From Ecdyonurus torrentis (Eukaryota; Arthropoda; Insecta; Ephemeroptera; Heptageniidae), in contig OX439132.1 in assembly GCA_949318235.1 (NCBI GenBank), positions 27,219,743 to 27,283,742 on the forward strand: DNA of 64,000 bases, read 5' to 3'. The translations under genes were made by a program, and so were the position numbers. Position 1 is the stretch's first letter. Every line of letters starts with the position of its first letter. The notes under the pieces are model-generated. The model ran no database searches. It was not told the DNA's origin and worked only from the letters and a program-made list of their open reading frames with translations. Below, piece by piece: positions 14,801-24,615 of the stretch.

Positions 14801-17800
14801 TTTGCATATCATTTTGTGATGACATTTTAAACTTAGCTATTGCACAATGAACTGACAAGAAGTTTGCATTTATAGCCAAATTGCATCCTCCAAATTACAA
14901 TATTTTAGCAATTTAAAGTACAGGGGAGAAATTTAATTGTGTGGGGTAGACCACATTTTTCTTATTGTTATTTGCTTTACTTGTTTGCTTGCTTGTAATA
15001 GTTATGTATAAATGTCCAGCAAAAAAATAGAAAATAGCATCAAAATTAGTAAATAGCAATTACCATCTTTTTCCCCTAGGTAAATTATTACATATTTACC
15101 TGAATTAAATCTATAACTTGAAGCACTCATTGAATTGGATCTCTTTACGATGCTCAGTTTAAGCATTTGCACCCATCTGAGAAGTCTTTCTGCTAAATAT
15201 TGTTGATAGACAACACCTCCAAGTACAACTTCATGCATTATTGTGCTGTCCATGTTCTCTGTCTTACTATGATCTTGAGCAGTAGAGAAAAGTTTGCGAG
15301 ACATGAAGCAAAGTAATTGGAACTTGTCCAGGTTACTGTTCAGGTGGATTAGGACACATTTCCTGTAAAGCAAAATATTATTAGATATCATTGTACTACT
15401 ATTTTTGTGCGTTATTAATTATACAATAAAAAGGATTGTAATATAGTAAAAGAACATGATAAAATTGTTGATTACAAAGTATTTTATGCTGATCATTAAT
15501 AAAAATCACAACTAAAATGTAAAAAGCAACTAAAAAATAATAATAATAATAAAAAAAAAAAAAAAAAAAAAGGATGCCAATCAAAACATATAAGATGGGT
15601 ATAATATGGCCTGAGCTGTGACAAAATTGAAGCATGATGTAATATAGCCCTATTTTACTAACAAAGTAATAACTACCACCTAACTTCCAGTTACCTGTTA
15701 AACTCAGGTAAGCCCAACTGTTTATGATGTTAAAGGCGTAGAACACCGTGAACAAAAAAACATGTCTAATATTCTAACATACCTAAGTATCAACGTTGAT
15801 TTGGCAGGAGTTGATGATTTCTAATTTATTTTTAATTTAGAAAATGTCAGTTGCAGGTTTATGACATCACAGCTCACTGGTCCATGCACACAGAAAGATG
15901 CGAGCTGTGACGTCATAAACCCGCAGCTGTGACGTCAGTGACCGGCAGCAGCATTTTGTGAATGGAAAATAAATTAGAAATCAATGACTCCGGCCAAATC
16001 AACGTTGATTTTCAGGTTTGTTAGGATATTACGCAACTTTTTTGTTCAAGGTGTTCTACACCTTTAATATCACACATGTAAAACAGATAATAATTGATAA
16101 CATACTACTTACTTGAGAACATAACTACAAGCATCATTATCACTACCCCATGGTGCAGAGTGGGTTAACTTGACTTTGAATGTGCTGCCAATCATTGCCT
16201 TAGCATCATTGTGGTTATGAACTCCACTGTCGTGCAGTTCTCTTAGCATGTTTGCCACACATCTGTCAACACATTAATATGTAATTATGACACGTGCAGA
16301 TTGAATTCTTGGTGGAGTGTTCACTTTGGTTATAGTAACTCTATGTTTAACATTAAAAGAAACGTCACTTTTGAAAGAAAAATGCTAAAAAGTATGTCAA
16401 ATTAAGTGCCTTGTTGTCAACTGTGCTGAAAGTTATTGTTGGTCATGGCAAATAATGAAGCCACATGAGCACAGAGTTAATGACATAACACTCACCTTTA
16501 TATATCAGTTCTTCCTAATAAAGATGTCACATTAGAGTTTTTTTGCCATGCGACTACGAGATCTATGAAAAGAACAGGTAAGATTCAAGGACGCATCACA
16601 AAAAAACTCTAATACAACATTTTTATCTGGAAGACCTGACATATATATTTTTAGAATTTTATTTTTAAAATTGACATCTCTTTAAAGTTAACAATGTAAT
16701 GAACAAGAGTGTACACTTGATTGTGATAGTGTATATTGTATTGGCACCATTCAAATTTGATGAACTGCAAAGTCAGCAAAGTGAGACACAATTACAGCAT
16801 TGCATAACTTAGATTATTTACATATCAGATACAAATATTTTATTTGTCAACAGTTAAGTATCTTGAGTACTCTCATCTAGCTGGGACAACATCTACCTGG
16901 GGACAAATAAATTATGTTTATCTGATATGTATGTAAAAAAAAGCTATGAACTACTTATGCATTGATACCAATTTTCCCGCTTTGCCCTCAATCAAATTTG
17001 AATGGTACAATATATCATCACCTTTGTGTGTACACTCAACAGTTTCTAAATGTACATACGCACCAAAGCGGTGCCGCTTTCTTCAAAAAATGGCCAACAT
17101 GTCATCTTAAGTCACAGCATTGTCAAATTTAACCTCGCAAACCACTTGCATTTCCTCACTAATAGGTATGGGGTAGGTGTTCGGCAAGGTAAAATTTGGC
17201 AACACTGCTGTCACCTTAGATGACATGTTGACCATTTTCTGAAGAAAGCGGCATCGCTTTGATGGGTGCATTTAGAGAATGTTGAATGTACGAGTAGTAT
17301 TTACCCCTTATAGTATAGATCATCTTCAGCTCCAAGAAGTAGCTGTTGGAAGATGAATTCGTCTGTCACATCAACCAGTGCCTTCAACACAAGTATGAGC
17401 GGTGCAAAGTAAAGATGTTTCTGATAAGAAAACATTAACTTAGCTGTTCCATCCAACACGTAGTGTAGCACATTGTTCTGTAAAGTGCAAGAATAATTTA
17501 TATATACATAGACCTACAGTATTATACATTTAAAAAAAATCATTCTGGTAATGTCAACCAAATAGACAATATTTGCAAAGATTAATTCATAAATAATTAA
17601 ATGAGATAGATAGTTAATAATTAAAGATAAATAAGTACATCTTTGTCTTTATTCAAGAATAAGAATTAAAATAATTAAAAATATATAAAAAAATAATAAT
17701 AATAATAAAAAAAAAAACTTACCGTACAGGACAGATCTGGCCCTACACAGCGAATAATAACGCCAATATCACTGAACTTTGCTCCACGATTTTTCCAACT

Positions 17801-20800
17801 TCCTCTCTGAAGTGCCAATGGATAATTAGAACGAGTTTGTACTAACATTCGTAGAAGCCTTTCATGACCTTTAATTATGAAGAAACCTCCCCACAAATCT
17901 TCATCTTCTCCTCTTTCAACAAGCTGAGATGGGCTCAAACCATTCAAGTGGCAAGCTTTTGACTGAAAAATATATGAGGTTAGAATTTTTTTTTATTATT
18001 ATTATTGTTTAAAATATAGTAGGATATAAAGTTTTTTTAAAAAATGTAGGCACAGTATAATATAAATAATAGGAGAGAAATTAGAGCAATTTTAATTAAG
18101 ATTTAATAATAAATGAAGATTTTTTAATTTATAATTAATTGGAATGTGGAATCAAATGTTCTAGTGTAGACGAGTGCCAGATATATATTTATTTCAATAC
18201 TTGAAACGGATAGGAATACTGTGTCAATAAAATATAATATCTGATGTTCTCACCGGGGTTCCCACACTACATTAAAAGCACAACATTATAAAACAGCATC
18301 AGACTTACTCATCTGTTTTATAATGTTGTTCCTTTGATGAAGTGTGAGAACATCAGATATTAGGTATATCACAGAATCCCCATCCTTTTAATTTCTATTT
18401 AAATAAATAAAAATATATAGCACTTGTCTACTCTAGAGCATTTGATCCCAAGCTCTAATTAACTATATAAAATAGAGAATCTTTGTATTTGATTACTTTT
18501 TCATTCAACATACTCTGATCTTTCTCCTAATATTTTCTATTATAAATTTTATTTTTAATTTTTTAACATCATATTTATAAACCTCAGTGTTTTTTTCCTT
18601 ATTCATATAGTATTACATACAAGTTGATATTATAAAAGAAAAGGATAGAGGAAACCAGCAAGTGCCTTACCAATTACCATAGAGAAAAGTCCCATAATTT
18701 GACATAATTAGTCTTGCTAGCACAGAAATAAAAGAAAAAAAAAAACTAACTAACAAACTATAACTAACTAACTAACACATATTAGATCAAATTTGGCACT
18801 AACTAAACTCCAAGAGAAAATGGAGTATATGTGTGTGCCTTCTTCAGTCTTTACAGACTCTCCACAAGCAACACTCTCAGCAAGCAGCAGACTCTCTTAT
18901 TTCTCTCCAAGACTGTAAGGACTGAAGAGGCACACACACACATACTCCATTTTCTCTTGGGGTTTAGTAGTGCCACAAGCTATCCAATATGTGTTTGTTT
19001 TATATCTCTGTGCTAGCATCATTTTCATCAAACTATGCGACTCTTTTTACATAGTTTGATGAAAAGTTTGGTCTTACTAAAGGCTCTTGTTGGTTTCCTC
19101 TATCTTTTTCTTTTATATTATCGAACTAACCACAATAATTTATTTTCCTTAATTTTACGTTCTACATAAAGTAAAACTGCAGTAATACAGTGACATGAGT
19201 GCATAACAATCATGACTAATTTTCTTTCATATATAATGGAGAATATTTTCAAATATGATGGTATAGGTACATTGACGAATTCAAAACCGTATTCATAAAA
19301 GTAACATTATTAAATGGTGATCCATACCTTAACCATGATAGGAATTTCTCCCAAGTTTACACTCATAGCTTTTTGTTGTACTCCATCGACAGACCAGCCA
19401 AGTGAACCAATCAACAAGCCCTTGTAGGTTTCTGCACGTTGACGACATTCAGTCGGGTAAATGGTTGATGCTTTGATAGGAATCAAGGAGTTGTGAACTT
19501 GTGGGGGATGCAGCACACAACTCTACAGAAATTTATTTCAAATTACAACATATCAAACATAAATAAGTGTGCATACAGACTTATGTAAAGATATATAAAA
19601 AAAGTTGCCTCTTTATACTGCACATAAAGTCAAATGAAGGGTGGAATCACTCTACGTTTAAGTTCAAAATATTATTTCATATAGACATATAATACTGAAT
19701 ACAACATACATATAAATGTTTACCCGTCAAAGTGAACAAACTACACTTTAAAAATTTGACTCAAAATGAACGATCTATGTTTGGCGCTTCTATGCATTTT
19801 AACAGGAGAACTATATGGGTGAACTTGGAATTTGTAAAGTGTAGATCGGTCGTTTTCAACAAAATTTGTAAAGTGTAGTACGTTCATTTCAACGGGTAAG
19901 CATCAATATGTAATATATAATTACCTGCCACTTAATTGATATTCTTTCTTTGTTAATTAGCTCAAATTCTACTGCATCTAAATGCTTTATGGCTAATGAC
20001 AATCCTTCTGTGAGCATGTAGTCAAAAGATTCAATGTGTGGTTTCCCCAATGCTTGCAAAACCTGAAACAAAAACAATACTTACATGAAATATAATAGTA
20101 CTATATGCATATGATATATGTATATGTATGAAATGAACACTCCTGGGCCATTATATACAGTACATAATTAACATCAAAGACGATGTCACTTTCTGAAGAA
20201 AAGGGTATGTATAGAAATACATTGTCAGGTGTAAGAGCAGCGTTGCCAAATGCACTCTTATATAGCAAGCTGCATCGTCTTTTTGATGCTAACTTTATGT
20301 TGTCTGGGAGTGTACAGCTCTGGCCACTAATTTGAGAACAGAGGGCAGCGGCGGCCACAGCGTTTTCTCATTAAGATAGCAATGTGGTTGCGGGTTGCCT
20401 ACATACATTTTTTTTTTTTTTGCCACTATACTTCCATTCTCCTTACAATCAAGATGCACTGAATGCACTTGTTGAAGGTTATTTATGGAATTGTCAATTT
20501 CCTCAGAATGCTATAGCATTCGAGTACGGGGGAGATAGGAGGTAGGATGAAGGGTTGAAGGGAAGGTTTGGCGGCTGTGGCCTAATGGGAACTGTCTCGG
20601 TATTTACCTACCCGTCCAAGGGAACCATAGAAACCTTGGAGAAGACAGCCGATACTGGTCAGTTACCTGAACAGTATCTCCCGAATGCTCCAAAGCGCGT
20701 GCAGTCAGTGTAAATGCCACCACGTAATTCTCAAACTATGTATGTACTATGATGTCATAGTAATATTTACTAATAATAATATGTAATATGTAACTGAATT

Positions 20801-21275
20801 TACAGTTTTTTTACAGAATTAATTTCTTCGAGATATTGTAATGCGCATTACAATATCTCGAAGAAATTATTATAAACTATATACCCTATGATTGAAAGTG
20901 AAGTGTAACATCAAAATAAATCAGTGTTAATGAAGTGTTAATAAAATAGCATTAAATTGCTAAAATTAACAAACAAACAAACAAACAAACAAAAAACTGG
21001 TATTATATATTATGACGTATGCATATGTGTATGGATGGTACATATGAGTGTATGTAGAACTAGTTATGTATGTACCGCAAGGAAATGAAAAACCTGCACA
21101 ACTATAGACTGAAAAGCATCACAAAAGACAAAAAGCATCAAAACAAAGACATACACAATAACCGGTATGTATGCATAAAACGAAAGAGTCAACTTACAGG
21201 ATTTTCTTCTTTTGGAGGTCTACCAAAATTATCTGATGTTAAATTTTTAATAGATGGAGGTTTGTGATCTTCCAT
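2325..21275 (-). CDS. POLR1B: DNA-directed RNA polymerase I second-largest subunit (RPA135/RPA2)
   Basis: One half of the catalytic cleft of nucleolar RNA polymerase I, which makes the large pre-rRNA. Twenty-one exons, 5' to 3': 21275-21198, 20062-19925, 19522-19328, 17962-17723, 17477-17305, 16262-16113, 15362-15100, 14286-14173, 14110-13982, 12965-12691, 11430-11230, 10992-10885, 10396-10220, 10133-10032, 9716-9607, 9318-9171, 8472-8316, 5207-5082, 4263-4136, 3856-3692, 2543-2325. All introns are GT-AG, phases agree throughout, and the sum is 1131 codons plus stop; human POLR1B is about the same length. Family blocks seen: [20 protein letters not shown]-equivalent [33 protein letters not shown] (around residue 748), [12 protein letters not shown] (around 873), [18 protein letters not shown] and [10 protein letters not shown]. 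The C-terminal zinc ribbon has Cys 1063, 1066, 1088 and 1091 (CREC, CKVC). Start codon: first in-frame Met of exon 1 ([13 protein letters not shown]). Introns range from under 80 bp to 3.1 kb, the large ones filled with MITEs. Divergent from the C1orf131-like gene. No break seen; it should encode a full protein. Confidence 0.97.
2708..3115. mobile_element. Foldback MITE, family A (type-1 core), POLR1B intron 20
   Basis: A hairpin with near-identical arms of about 165 bp around a roughly 17-bp loop (2925-2942). The left end carries AACCATCGCGGTTAGGATC, then GGATAGAATAACCAGCAAGG; the right arm mirrors it with CCTTGCTGGTTATTC. The same ends recur near 8051, 10503, 18632, 23181, 30403 and 35870. 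No coding capacity, so it must be mobilised in trans if at all. Confidence 0.85.
3275..3588. mobile_element. MITE family G copy (AGGGT...ACCCT ends)
   Basis: The left end reads AATAGGGTGGTTTCATTCATG and the right end ATGCGCACACACCCTATAAT. Related copies lie at 55156-55477 (same orientation) and about 42490-42812 (reverse), sharing internal blocks such as AATATTTTTGAGAGCATTG. It has no open frame and sits in POLR1B intron 20. Confidence 0.7.
4670..4795. mobile_element. Short hairpin MITE, family B
   Basis: A 125-bp foldback with ends TTAAAGGTGTAGAACACC / GGTGTTCAACACCT and inner palindromic blocks TATCCTAACATACCT / AGGTATGTTAGGATA. It is a deleted relative of the elements at 15730-16067 and 56907-57218. 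Located in POLR1B intron 18. Confidence 0.8.
5292..5426. mobile_element. hAT-like MITE, family F
   Basis: Starts CAGGGGCGTATC, ends ATCCTGAATACGCCCC, and has internal C-rich runs and a CTATAGGCTGACCCCTCC block that recurs in the copies at 14557-14716 and 32467-32711. CAGGGGCGTA-type ends are typical of animal hAT elements. Confidence 0.7.
5466..6100. repeat. Low-complexity stretch of A/T runs with repeated AAAAAAGGC(AC) units
   Basis: Homopolymer-rich intronic sequence in POLR1B intron 17 in which GGCAC/GTGCC-type steps are spaced by A or T runs. It resembles the ATCACCTTTTTT-rich tail of the element at 48886-49552 and may be a decayed relative. No gene. Confidence 0.45.
6185..6335. mobile_element. 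Partial pogo-like MITE, family E
   Basis: Contains ACTAAACTCTCGATTTTGTG and a degraded inner part. It matches the left end of the complete copy at 14391-14545; the right terminus is not recognisable here. Confidence 0.5.
6723..6848. mobile_element. Tc1/mariner-like MITE, family D
   Basis: Ends TACAGCTCTGGCCAAAAGTT / AACTTTTGTCCAGAGCTGTA, flanked by TA, about 125 bp. Related copies are at 37101-37246 and a left half at 20311-20402. The right end abuts the family C element directly. Confidence 0.8.
6849..7906. mobile_element. About 1.06-kb TTAA-flanked non-autonomous transposon, family C
   Basis: Ends TTAAGGGACCGTGTATGTTG / CAACATACACGGCCCCTTAA, so TTAA is at both borders. The interior holds a second large inverted repeat (about 7218-7590): CTACCTGACAACACGGGACC on the left and a matching GGTCGTGTTGTCAGGTAG on the right. 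No transposase frame. TTAA borders occur in piggyBac and Kolobok elements; which one this is cannot be told from the ends alone. Confidence 0.75.
8051..8090. mobile_element. Solo family A terminus
   Basis: GTAAGGCCCTTGCTGGTTTC followed by TTCTATCC is the family A right end without a recognisable partner arm, in POLR1B intron 17. Confidence 0.5.
10503..10806. mobile_element. Foldback MITE, family A (diverged type-1 core), POLR1B intron 13
   Basis: The left end GGATACGAGAAACCAGCAAG and right end TGGTAAGATCGTTGCTGG match family A. The right arm keeps GTGCTCAAGTGATTTTCTTC and GTGCCACGCAAGACCTCGAC from the type-1 core while the left arm is eroded. Confidence 0.7.
11021..11174. repeat. GTTTAAAAA minisatellite with growing A tract, POLR1B intron 11
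   Basis: About fifteen units of GTTT followed by an A run. The first five are 9 bp, the next six or so 10 bp, then 11-12 bp, ending in an A-rich tract. It lies about 30 bp upstream (in transcription) of the intron's acceptor side. Confidence 0.9.
12268..12392. mobile_element. 125-bp hairpin MITE
   Basis: Inverted ends ACACAGGACCGTGATAATAT / ATATTATCACGGTCCTGTGT, with arms of about 30 bp around a 60-bp centre. Located in POLR1B intron 10. Confidence 0.75.
13547..13699. repeat. Hairpin repeat
   Basis: Arms CAACACCTGCAGATATTTTC and TCATTGACTTCTTGT on the left are matched by ACAAGAAGTCAATGA and GGTCTGCAGGTGTTG on the right. Intronic foldback of unknown family. Confidence 0.7.
14391..14545. mobile_element. 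pogo-like MITE, family E
   Basis: TIRs TACAGTAAATTCTTGATTTT / AAAATCAAGAGTTTACTGTA bordered by TA. Internal copies of TTTCACAAAAT occur in both orientations. CAGT-A-A-CTC-GATTT termini are known from pogo/Tigger elements. It abuts the next element within about 12 bp. Confidence 0.75.
14557..14716. mobile_element. hAT-like MITE, family F
   Basis: Shares TCAGGTCTGAAAAAGCATGG and CTATAGGCTGGACCCCTCC with the copies at 5292 and 32467, and has long G and C runs that can pair with each other. Confidence 0.65.
15730..16067. mobile_element. TTAA-flanked foldback MITE, family B
   Basis: Borders TTAAAGGCGTAGAACACC / AGGTGTTCTACACCTTTAA give TTAA at both edges (15730-15733 and 16064-16067). A nested inner palindrome around TTTATGACATCACAGCTC / GAGCTGTGACGTCATAAACC carries TGACGTCA octamers. 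The end sequence is consistent with T2/Kolobok-type MITEs, by recall of that family only. Located in POLR1B intron 6. Confidence 0.8.
16520..16615. repeat. Short hairpin in POLR1B intron 5
   Basis: CACATTAGAGTTTTTTTG on the left pairs with CAAAAAAACTCTAATAC on the right. The sequence mimics an exon but contains an in-frame stop, and the adjoining exons join in phase without it. Confidence 0.7.
16709..17277. repeat. Two neighbouring imperfect foldbacks in POLR1B intron 5
   Basis: The first (16709-17036) has ends GAGTGTACACTTGATTGTGA and ATCACCTTTGTGTGTACACTC; the second (about 17055-17277) has CACCAAAGCGGTGCCGCTTTC and GAAAGCGGCATCGCTTTGATG. Neither has coding capacity; the family is not recognised. 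Confidence 0.6.
18136..18460. mobile_element. Foldback MITE with 40-bp imperfect TIR, POLR1B intron 3
   Basis: Outer ends AATCAAATGTTCTAGTGTAG / CTACTCTAGAGCATTTGATC and inner arms ATCTGATGTTCTCAC / GTGAGAACATCAGAT (18239-18360) nest within each other. Confidence 0.7.
18632..19118. mobile_element. Foldback MITE, family A ends with type-2 core
   Basis: Ends GGATAGAGGAAACCAGCAAG / GGCTCTTGTTGGTTTCCTC as in family A. The core is different from that at 2708: inverted AGAGAAAATGGAGTATATGTG / CATACTCCATTTTCTCTTGG, with CTTGCTAGCACAGAAAT flanks. The same core recurs in the copy at 35870. Confidence 0.75.
20150..20312. mobile_element. Hairpin MITE, family I, POLR1B intron 1
   Basis: CATCAAAGACGATGTCACTT on the left and CTGCATCGTCTTTTTGATGC on the right, with an internal AATACATTGTCAGGT. 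The complete copy is at 24443-24615. It abuts a family D half-element. Confidence 0.7.
20311..20402. mobile_element. Left half of a Tc1/mariner-like MITE, family D
   Basis: Begins TGTACAGCTCTGGCC and includes CAGCGTTTTCTCATTAAG as in the full copy at 6723; it stops at a T run. Confidence 0.6.
20565..20728 (+). repeat. GC-richer dispersed repeat, possibly a SINE remnant (copy 1)
   Basis: Contains CTGTGGCCTAATGGGAACTG, which resembles a tRNA A box, and CTCCCGAATGCTCCAAAG about 100 bp later. The segment at 60030-60170 shares GGCCTAA, GAAACCxTGGA and CTCCCGAATxCT with similar spacing. No clear B box is seen, so the SINE reading is tentative. Confidence 0.45.
20820..20869. repeat. 50-bp perfect palindrome without loop
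   Basis: The half-site is TAATTTCTTCGAGATATTGT followed by AATGC, and the mirror half follows at once. It lies in POLR1B intron 1 and could form a cruciform. Confidence 0.9.
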
Positions 21276-21839
21276 GATCGTTAGTAAAAAAGTATGAAAT
21301 AATATTAATGATTGAATTTCACAAAATAGTAAACATTAAGATTGAGAAACATATCCCACGTGTGTTGCTTTCAGCTCAGCACCAGCACCAGCTGAAATGC
21401 TGAAATTCTTACCAACCAAAGCAGTCGTACCAAGATGATAAGCTTAAAGCATAAACTGGGTACAAATGAGAAAAATGTATATATTTTTTTATTTCTCTCT
21501 CTTCACCTTTCTTTGTTTTATTTTTCTTTTACAAATGCAAGTTCTTTTTGTGAAATGAAGTTTTATACATTAAATTTAAGTAAATCGTTACAATTTTAAG
21601 TTACTACCAATCTCCAAAACTGGAGATTTTTTTGTTTTATGTTGGTACTCTATGTAAACAAACCAACACGTCGAAAACTGGTCGAAAACATTGGAATAGC
21701 ATTGGAAAACATTATAGGGTGCAATAGGGTGCTTTACAAATTAAAGGAAAAGGTATGTGAACTTTTCAACATTATCAGGAATAATTGCTATATTTAAGCA
21801 AACCAATATTATAACTAACAAACCCAATAGTTTTTTAGA
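21276..21839. promoter_or_regulatory. Divergent promoter region between POLR1B and the C1orf131-like gene
   Basis: Start codons of the two genes lie 564 bp apart on opposite strands with no other gene between. No TATA box in good position is obvious. An AGCTCAGCACCAGCACCAGC segment near 21374 is the only GC-richer part. Shared control of two ribosome-production genes is inferred from the arrangement. Confidence 0.55.
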
Positions 21840-22554
21840 ATGGCTGGAAGTGAAAGAGTAATGACAAAGGCTGCACAAATGCGCATAAATCGCCCTCCTG
21901 TTGAAGTCGTGGTACACGAGACTCGCAAGAAAAAAGAGAAATCGACAGCAACAGAGAAGCGTGAGGAACCTGTAAAGGTAGAACAACGAAATAAGAAACA
22001 AGATCCTACTACAGAAATAAATATGAAAAGAACTCGCTTTGAAGTTATGAAGTTTGCCATGTCTGGATACAAAGCACAAGAAAAACAGGATGCAAAAGTA
22101 GCATTGGCCATAGAATTAGGAGCAATTCCTCCTAAAAATAAATATACAAATTACAAAGAACTTATGGCAAAAAAGAAAATAGAAACACAAGAAGCTATTG
22201 ATGCAGAAAAGATGCAAGCTTTGGGTAAAAAAATTAAAAAATCTAAACAGTCTCAATTTTCTGCTGGAGGTTTTCGAGGCCGAGGTGGAATTCTTGGACA
22301 GTATGGAAGACTTTCTAAGGTAATATGGATACAACTATCGTTTTATTACCAGTTTTGTTGGTTCATGAGTGTAGATGACAGGGGTTAACACACCTCATAT
22401 TATTATTGTCTCATTTATAGTATACCTAAACTGTCAAATATATGATATTACCCATCGTTACTTATTTTGAATAACATCAATGCTTTAAATCTTTTGTGTT
22501 TTTTTGTTTCAGGGCATGGCATACAAAATGGGAAAACAGGGGAAGAAGAAGTAA
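21840..22554 (+). CDS. C1orf131: DUF4602 / C1orf131-like nucleolar protein
   Basis: Two exons, 21840-22319 and 22513-22554, give 173 residues; the phase-0 GT-AG intron is 193 bp. The protein is highly basic. Residues about 62-105 read KRTRFEVMKFAMSGYK, ELGAIPPKNKYTNYKEL, matching the block in human C1orf131 (FG.TGYxK...LGAxPPKxxYVNYK). A glycine-rich stretch GGILGQYGRLSKG near the end corresponds to the IGQVGKFKNG region of that family. The C-terminus is lysine-rich (GKQGKKK). Human C1orf131 is reported as a component of the small-subunit processome, so a role in 18S rRNA maturation in the nucleolus is likely. The human protein is longer at the N-terminus; this one is shorter. Divergent partner is POLR1B; the next gene, VPS11, converges. 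The family match is by recalled motif, not alignment. Confidence 0.72.
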
Positions 22555-23160
22555 AAAGCTGGATAAATTTTCTTTCGTCCTAAATTTGCTCAGTTTCAAA
22601 TCATTATGGCAAGTGTTCATGTCAATATCCTGATTAAATTTGCAAATATTTGTGTTCGACACTTTCACTGCCTTTTCATAATATGAAACTAATAGTTAGG
22701 TGTGAAAAGTGTAGTTTTATATAGCTAATACAAGTTTATAAAATATATGATGCTAAAAAATTTATAATAAAAAATAGAAGGGAGATAGAAATTGAAAATT
22801 AATGGAACACAAAGATTAACCTCAATGTGGGTGTCCTACATTTTTACAATTTCATAAAATATATTAATAAAAAAGGCAATATTTGTATAATTTCCAATCA
22901 TTATATTGTAAAGCATAATGTATTATTTATTTTTATACACTGTACAATACATTTTAATGTAAAGAACATAATATTTTTCTTGTTTTATTTTAGTTACTGT
23001 ATTCATTCTTAAAAAATTTTATCATCAAGCAAAATTAGATTGATCATAGAAAATGTATAAATTCTTGACAAAACTTTTATTTATAGAATTTTTTTAAACA
23101 TATAAGCCTATAATGAAACTATAAATCACTTTTAATTCTATTCAAAAATAATAATAAAAA
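22555..23160. other. 3' UTR and intergenic AT-rich sequence
   Basis: Follows the stop of the C1orf131-like gene. AATAAAAAATAG near 22765 is a candidate poly(A) signal. The rest is AT-rich without a gene. Confidence 0.6.
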
Positions 23161-23174
23161 AAAAACTTAACAAT

Positions 23175-23555
23175 TTAGAAATGGGTAGAATTACCAGCAA
23201 GGGTCTTACGACAGTAGAAGTTCTATGGATAGGTCGAGGTCTCACGTGGCACAGAGTTTTAGGTATAAAAATGTTCAAAACTGACAGCGTCCGTCATATA
23301 TTAATAACATTATCAATCAAAGAAGAAATTTACTTGAGCACATACCTGAAGACAACATGCTGCTCAGTGATATGCTGAAGTAAATATCTTTTTTTGATTA
23401 ATATGACGAACGCTCTCAGTCATGAACAGTGAGAACTGTGAACACTGTGCCACGTGAGACCTATAATAGAACTTCCACTGTGGTAAGGCCCTTGCTGGTA
23501 ATTCTATCTTTTACTTTATTATTGATCCTAACCGCGATGGTTTTTCCCTAAATTG
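23175..23555. mobile_element. Foldback MITE, family A (type-1 core), intergenic
   Basis: Ends GGGTAGAATTACCAGCAAGG / CCCTTGCTGGTAATTCTATC, then TTATTGATCCTAACCGCGATGG, the mirror of the terminus at 2708. The core keeps ATTATCAATCAAAGAAG and TGGCACAG; arms are diverged. Confidence 0.8.
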
Positions 23556-24215
23556 ATATTAACAATTTAGCAACTCATATACAAAAAAATGGGAATGTGT
23601 TAGTTTTTCATACATGCCGGTATGGGGGGAAATAAATGTATATTTTTTTCAATACATGCAAAATGAAGTTATACTTTCAGAATACTTTTTGACAAAATTT
23701 ACAAACTACAATTGCAAAAACCATTTAAAACTGTGTATAAAATATTAAATTATTTTTTAATTGTCACCCCTATATTCATGAACTACACCAACTTTATTTA
23801 AAAAAAAAAATGTAACATCATATAATGCAAATATACATACCACAGATCATAAAACAAATGAGAAAGTTTAAAATTAAATTATATTTTAAATTCTATATGT
23901 AAAGAAAGGACTTTGCTATAAAACAGGTGCATATAAAACAGGAAAAAAAAATAAAAATTATATAGGAAAATTGACTTTGAATAATAATAATAATAAAAAA
24001 AAAAAAAAAAAAATTGAATGCCTATCTTCAATGTATAATTTAAAAATGGCTAAAAGCTTCCATTCCAATGAAAACTAAAAGGTACAAGAGAGCAACTTTA
24101 GATGGCGTAAAATATAGTACATACACATTATATATGGCTAACTCAAAATCTTAATTCTAATACACATTATATAAGGCATATACAGTACTAAGATTTTAAA
24201 GTTACTATCTGTATT

Positions 24216-24442
24216 ATCAATCTTGTTGCAAACAAAATATCTATCTCGTATTTTATTACGGGAAGCAGAATGTCTATCTCGTTTTTTGTAAGTGTAAACA
24301 AATTGTCTATCTTGTTTTTTATCAGCATAAGCAAAATGTCTATCATGAGCGCCATCTCCATAACATTCAGGAACGAGATAGACATTTTGCTTATGCTGAC
24401 AAAATACGAGATAGACATTTTGTTCGCAACAAGATCGATATA
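24216..24442. mobile_element. Repeat-built MITE, family H (copy 1)
   Basis: Made of inverted and direct copies of AAAATGTCTATCTCG spaced by about 30 bp; outer parts ATCTTGTTGCAAACAAAAT / ATTTTGTTCGCAACAAGAT. The centre GCGCCATCTCCATAACATTC has a near copy in the second element at 29885. Confidence 0.75.
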
Positions 24443-24615
24443 TACTGACAGCCACAGTAAACCCAACATCAAAGACGATGCCGCTTTCTAAAGACAAGGA
24501 TAGAAAATACATTGTCAGGTAAAAGCAGGGATGCCAAATACTCTGAAAATCATGAATGAATTCTTTAGGAAGCAGCATCGTCTTTGATGTTGGGTTTAGT
24601 ATGGCCTTCAGTGTA
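24443..24615. mobile_element. Hairpin MITE, family I (complete copy)
   Basis: Begins TACTGACAGCCACAGTAAAC and ends GTTTAGTATGGCCTTCAGTGTA, with inner arms ACATCAAAGACGATG / CATCGTCTTTGATGT. It starts exactly where the family H element ends. Confidence 0.75.

Noticed and set aside
16500..16570. Exon-like open stretch between POLR1B exons 5 and 6 on the minus strand
   Set aside because: It contains an in-frame TAA before its donor, forms half of a hairpin, and exons 5 and 6 join in phase without it to give the expected [13 protein letters not shown].
20565..20640. Possible tRNA-Arg gene suggested by CTGTGGCCTAATGG
   Set aside because: No acceptor-stem pairing and no GGTTCGAAT-type B box, so it is not an intact tRNA.
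24138..24578. 146-codon frame on the minus strand and overlapping smaller frames
   Set aside because: They run through the family H and I MITEs and repeat the AAATGTCTATCTCG unit; no domain.
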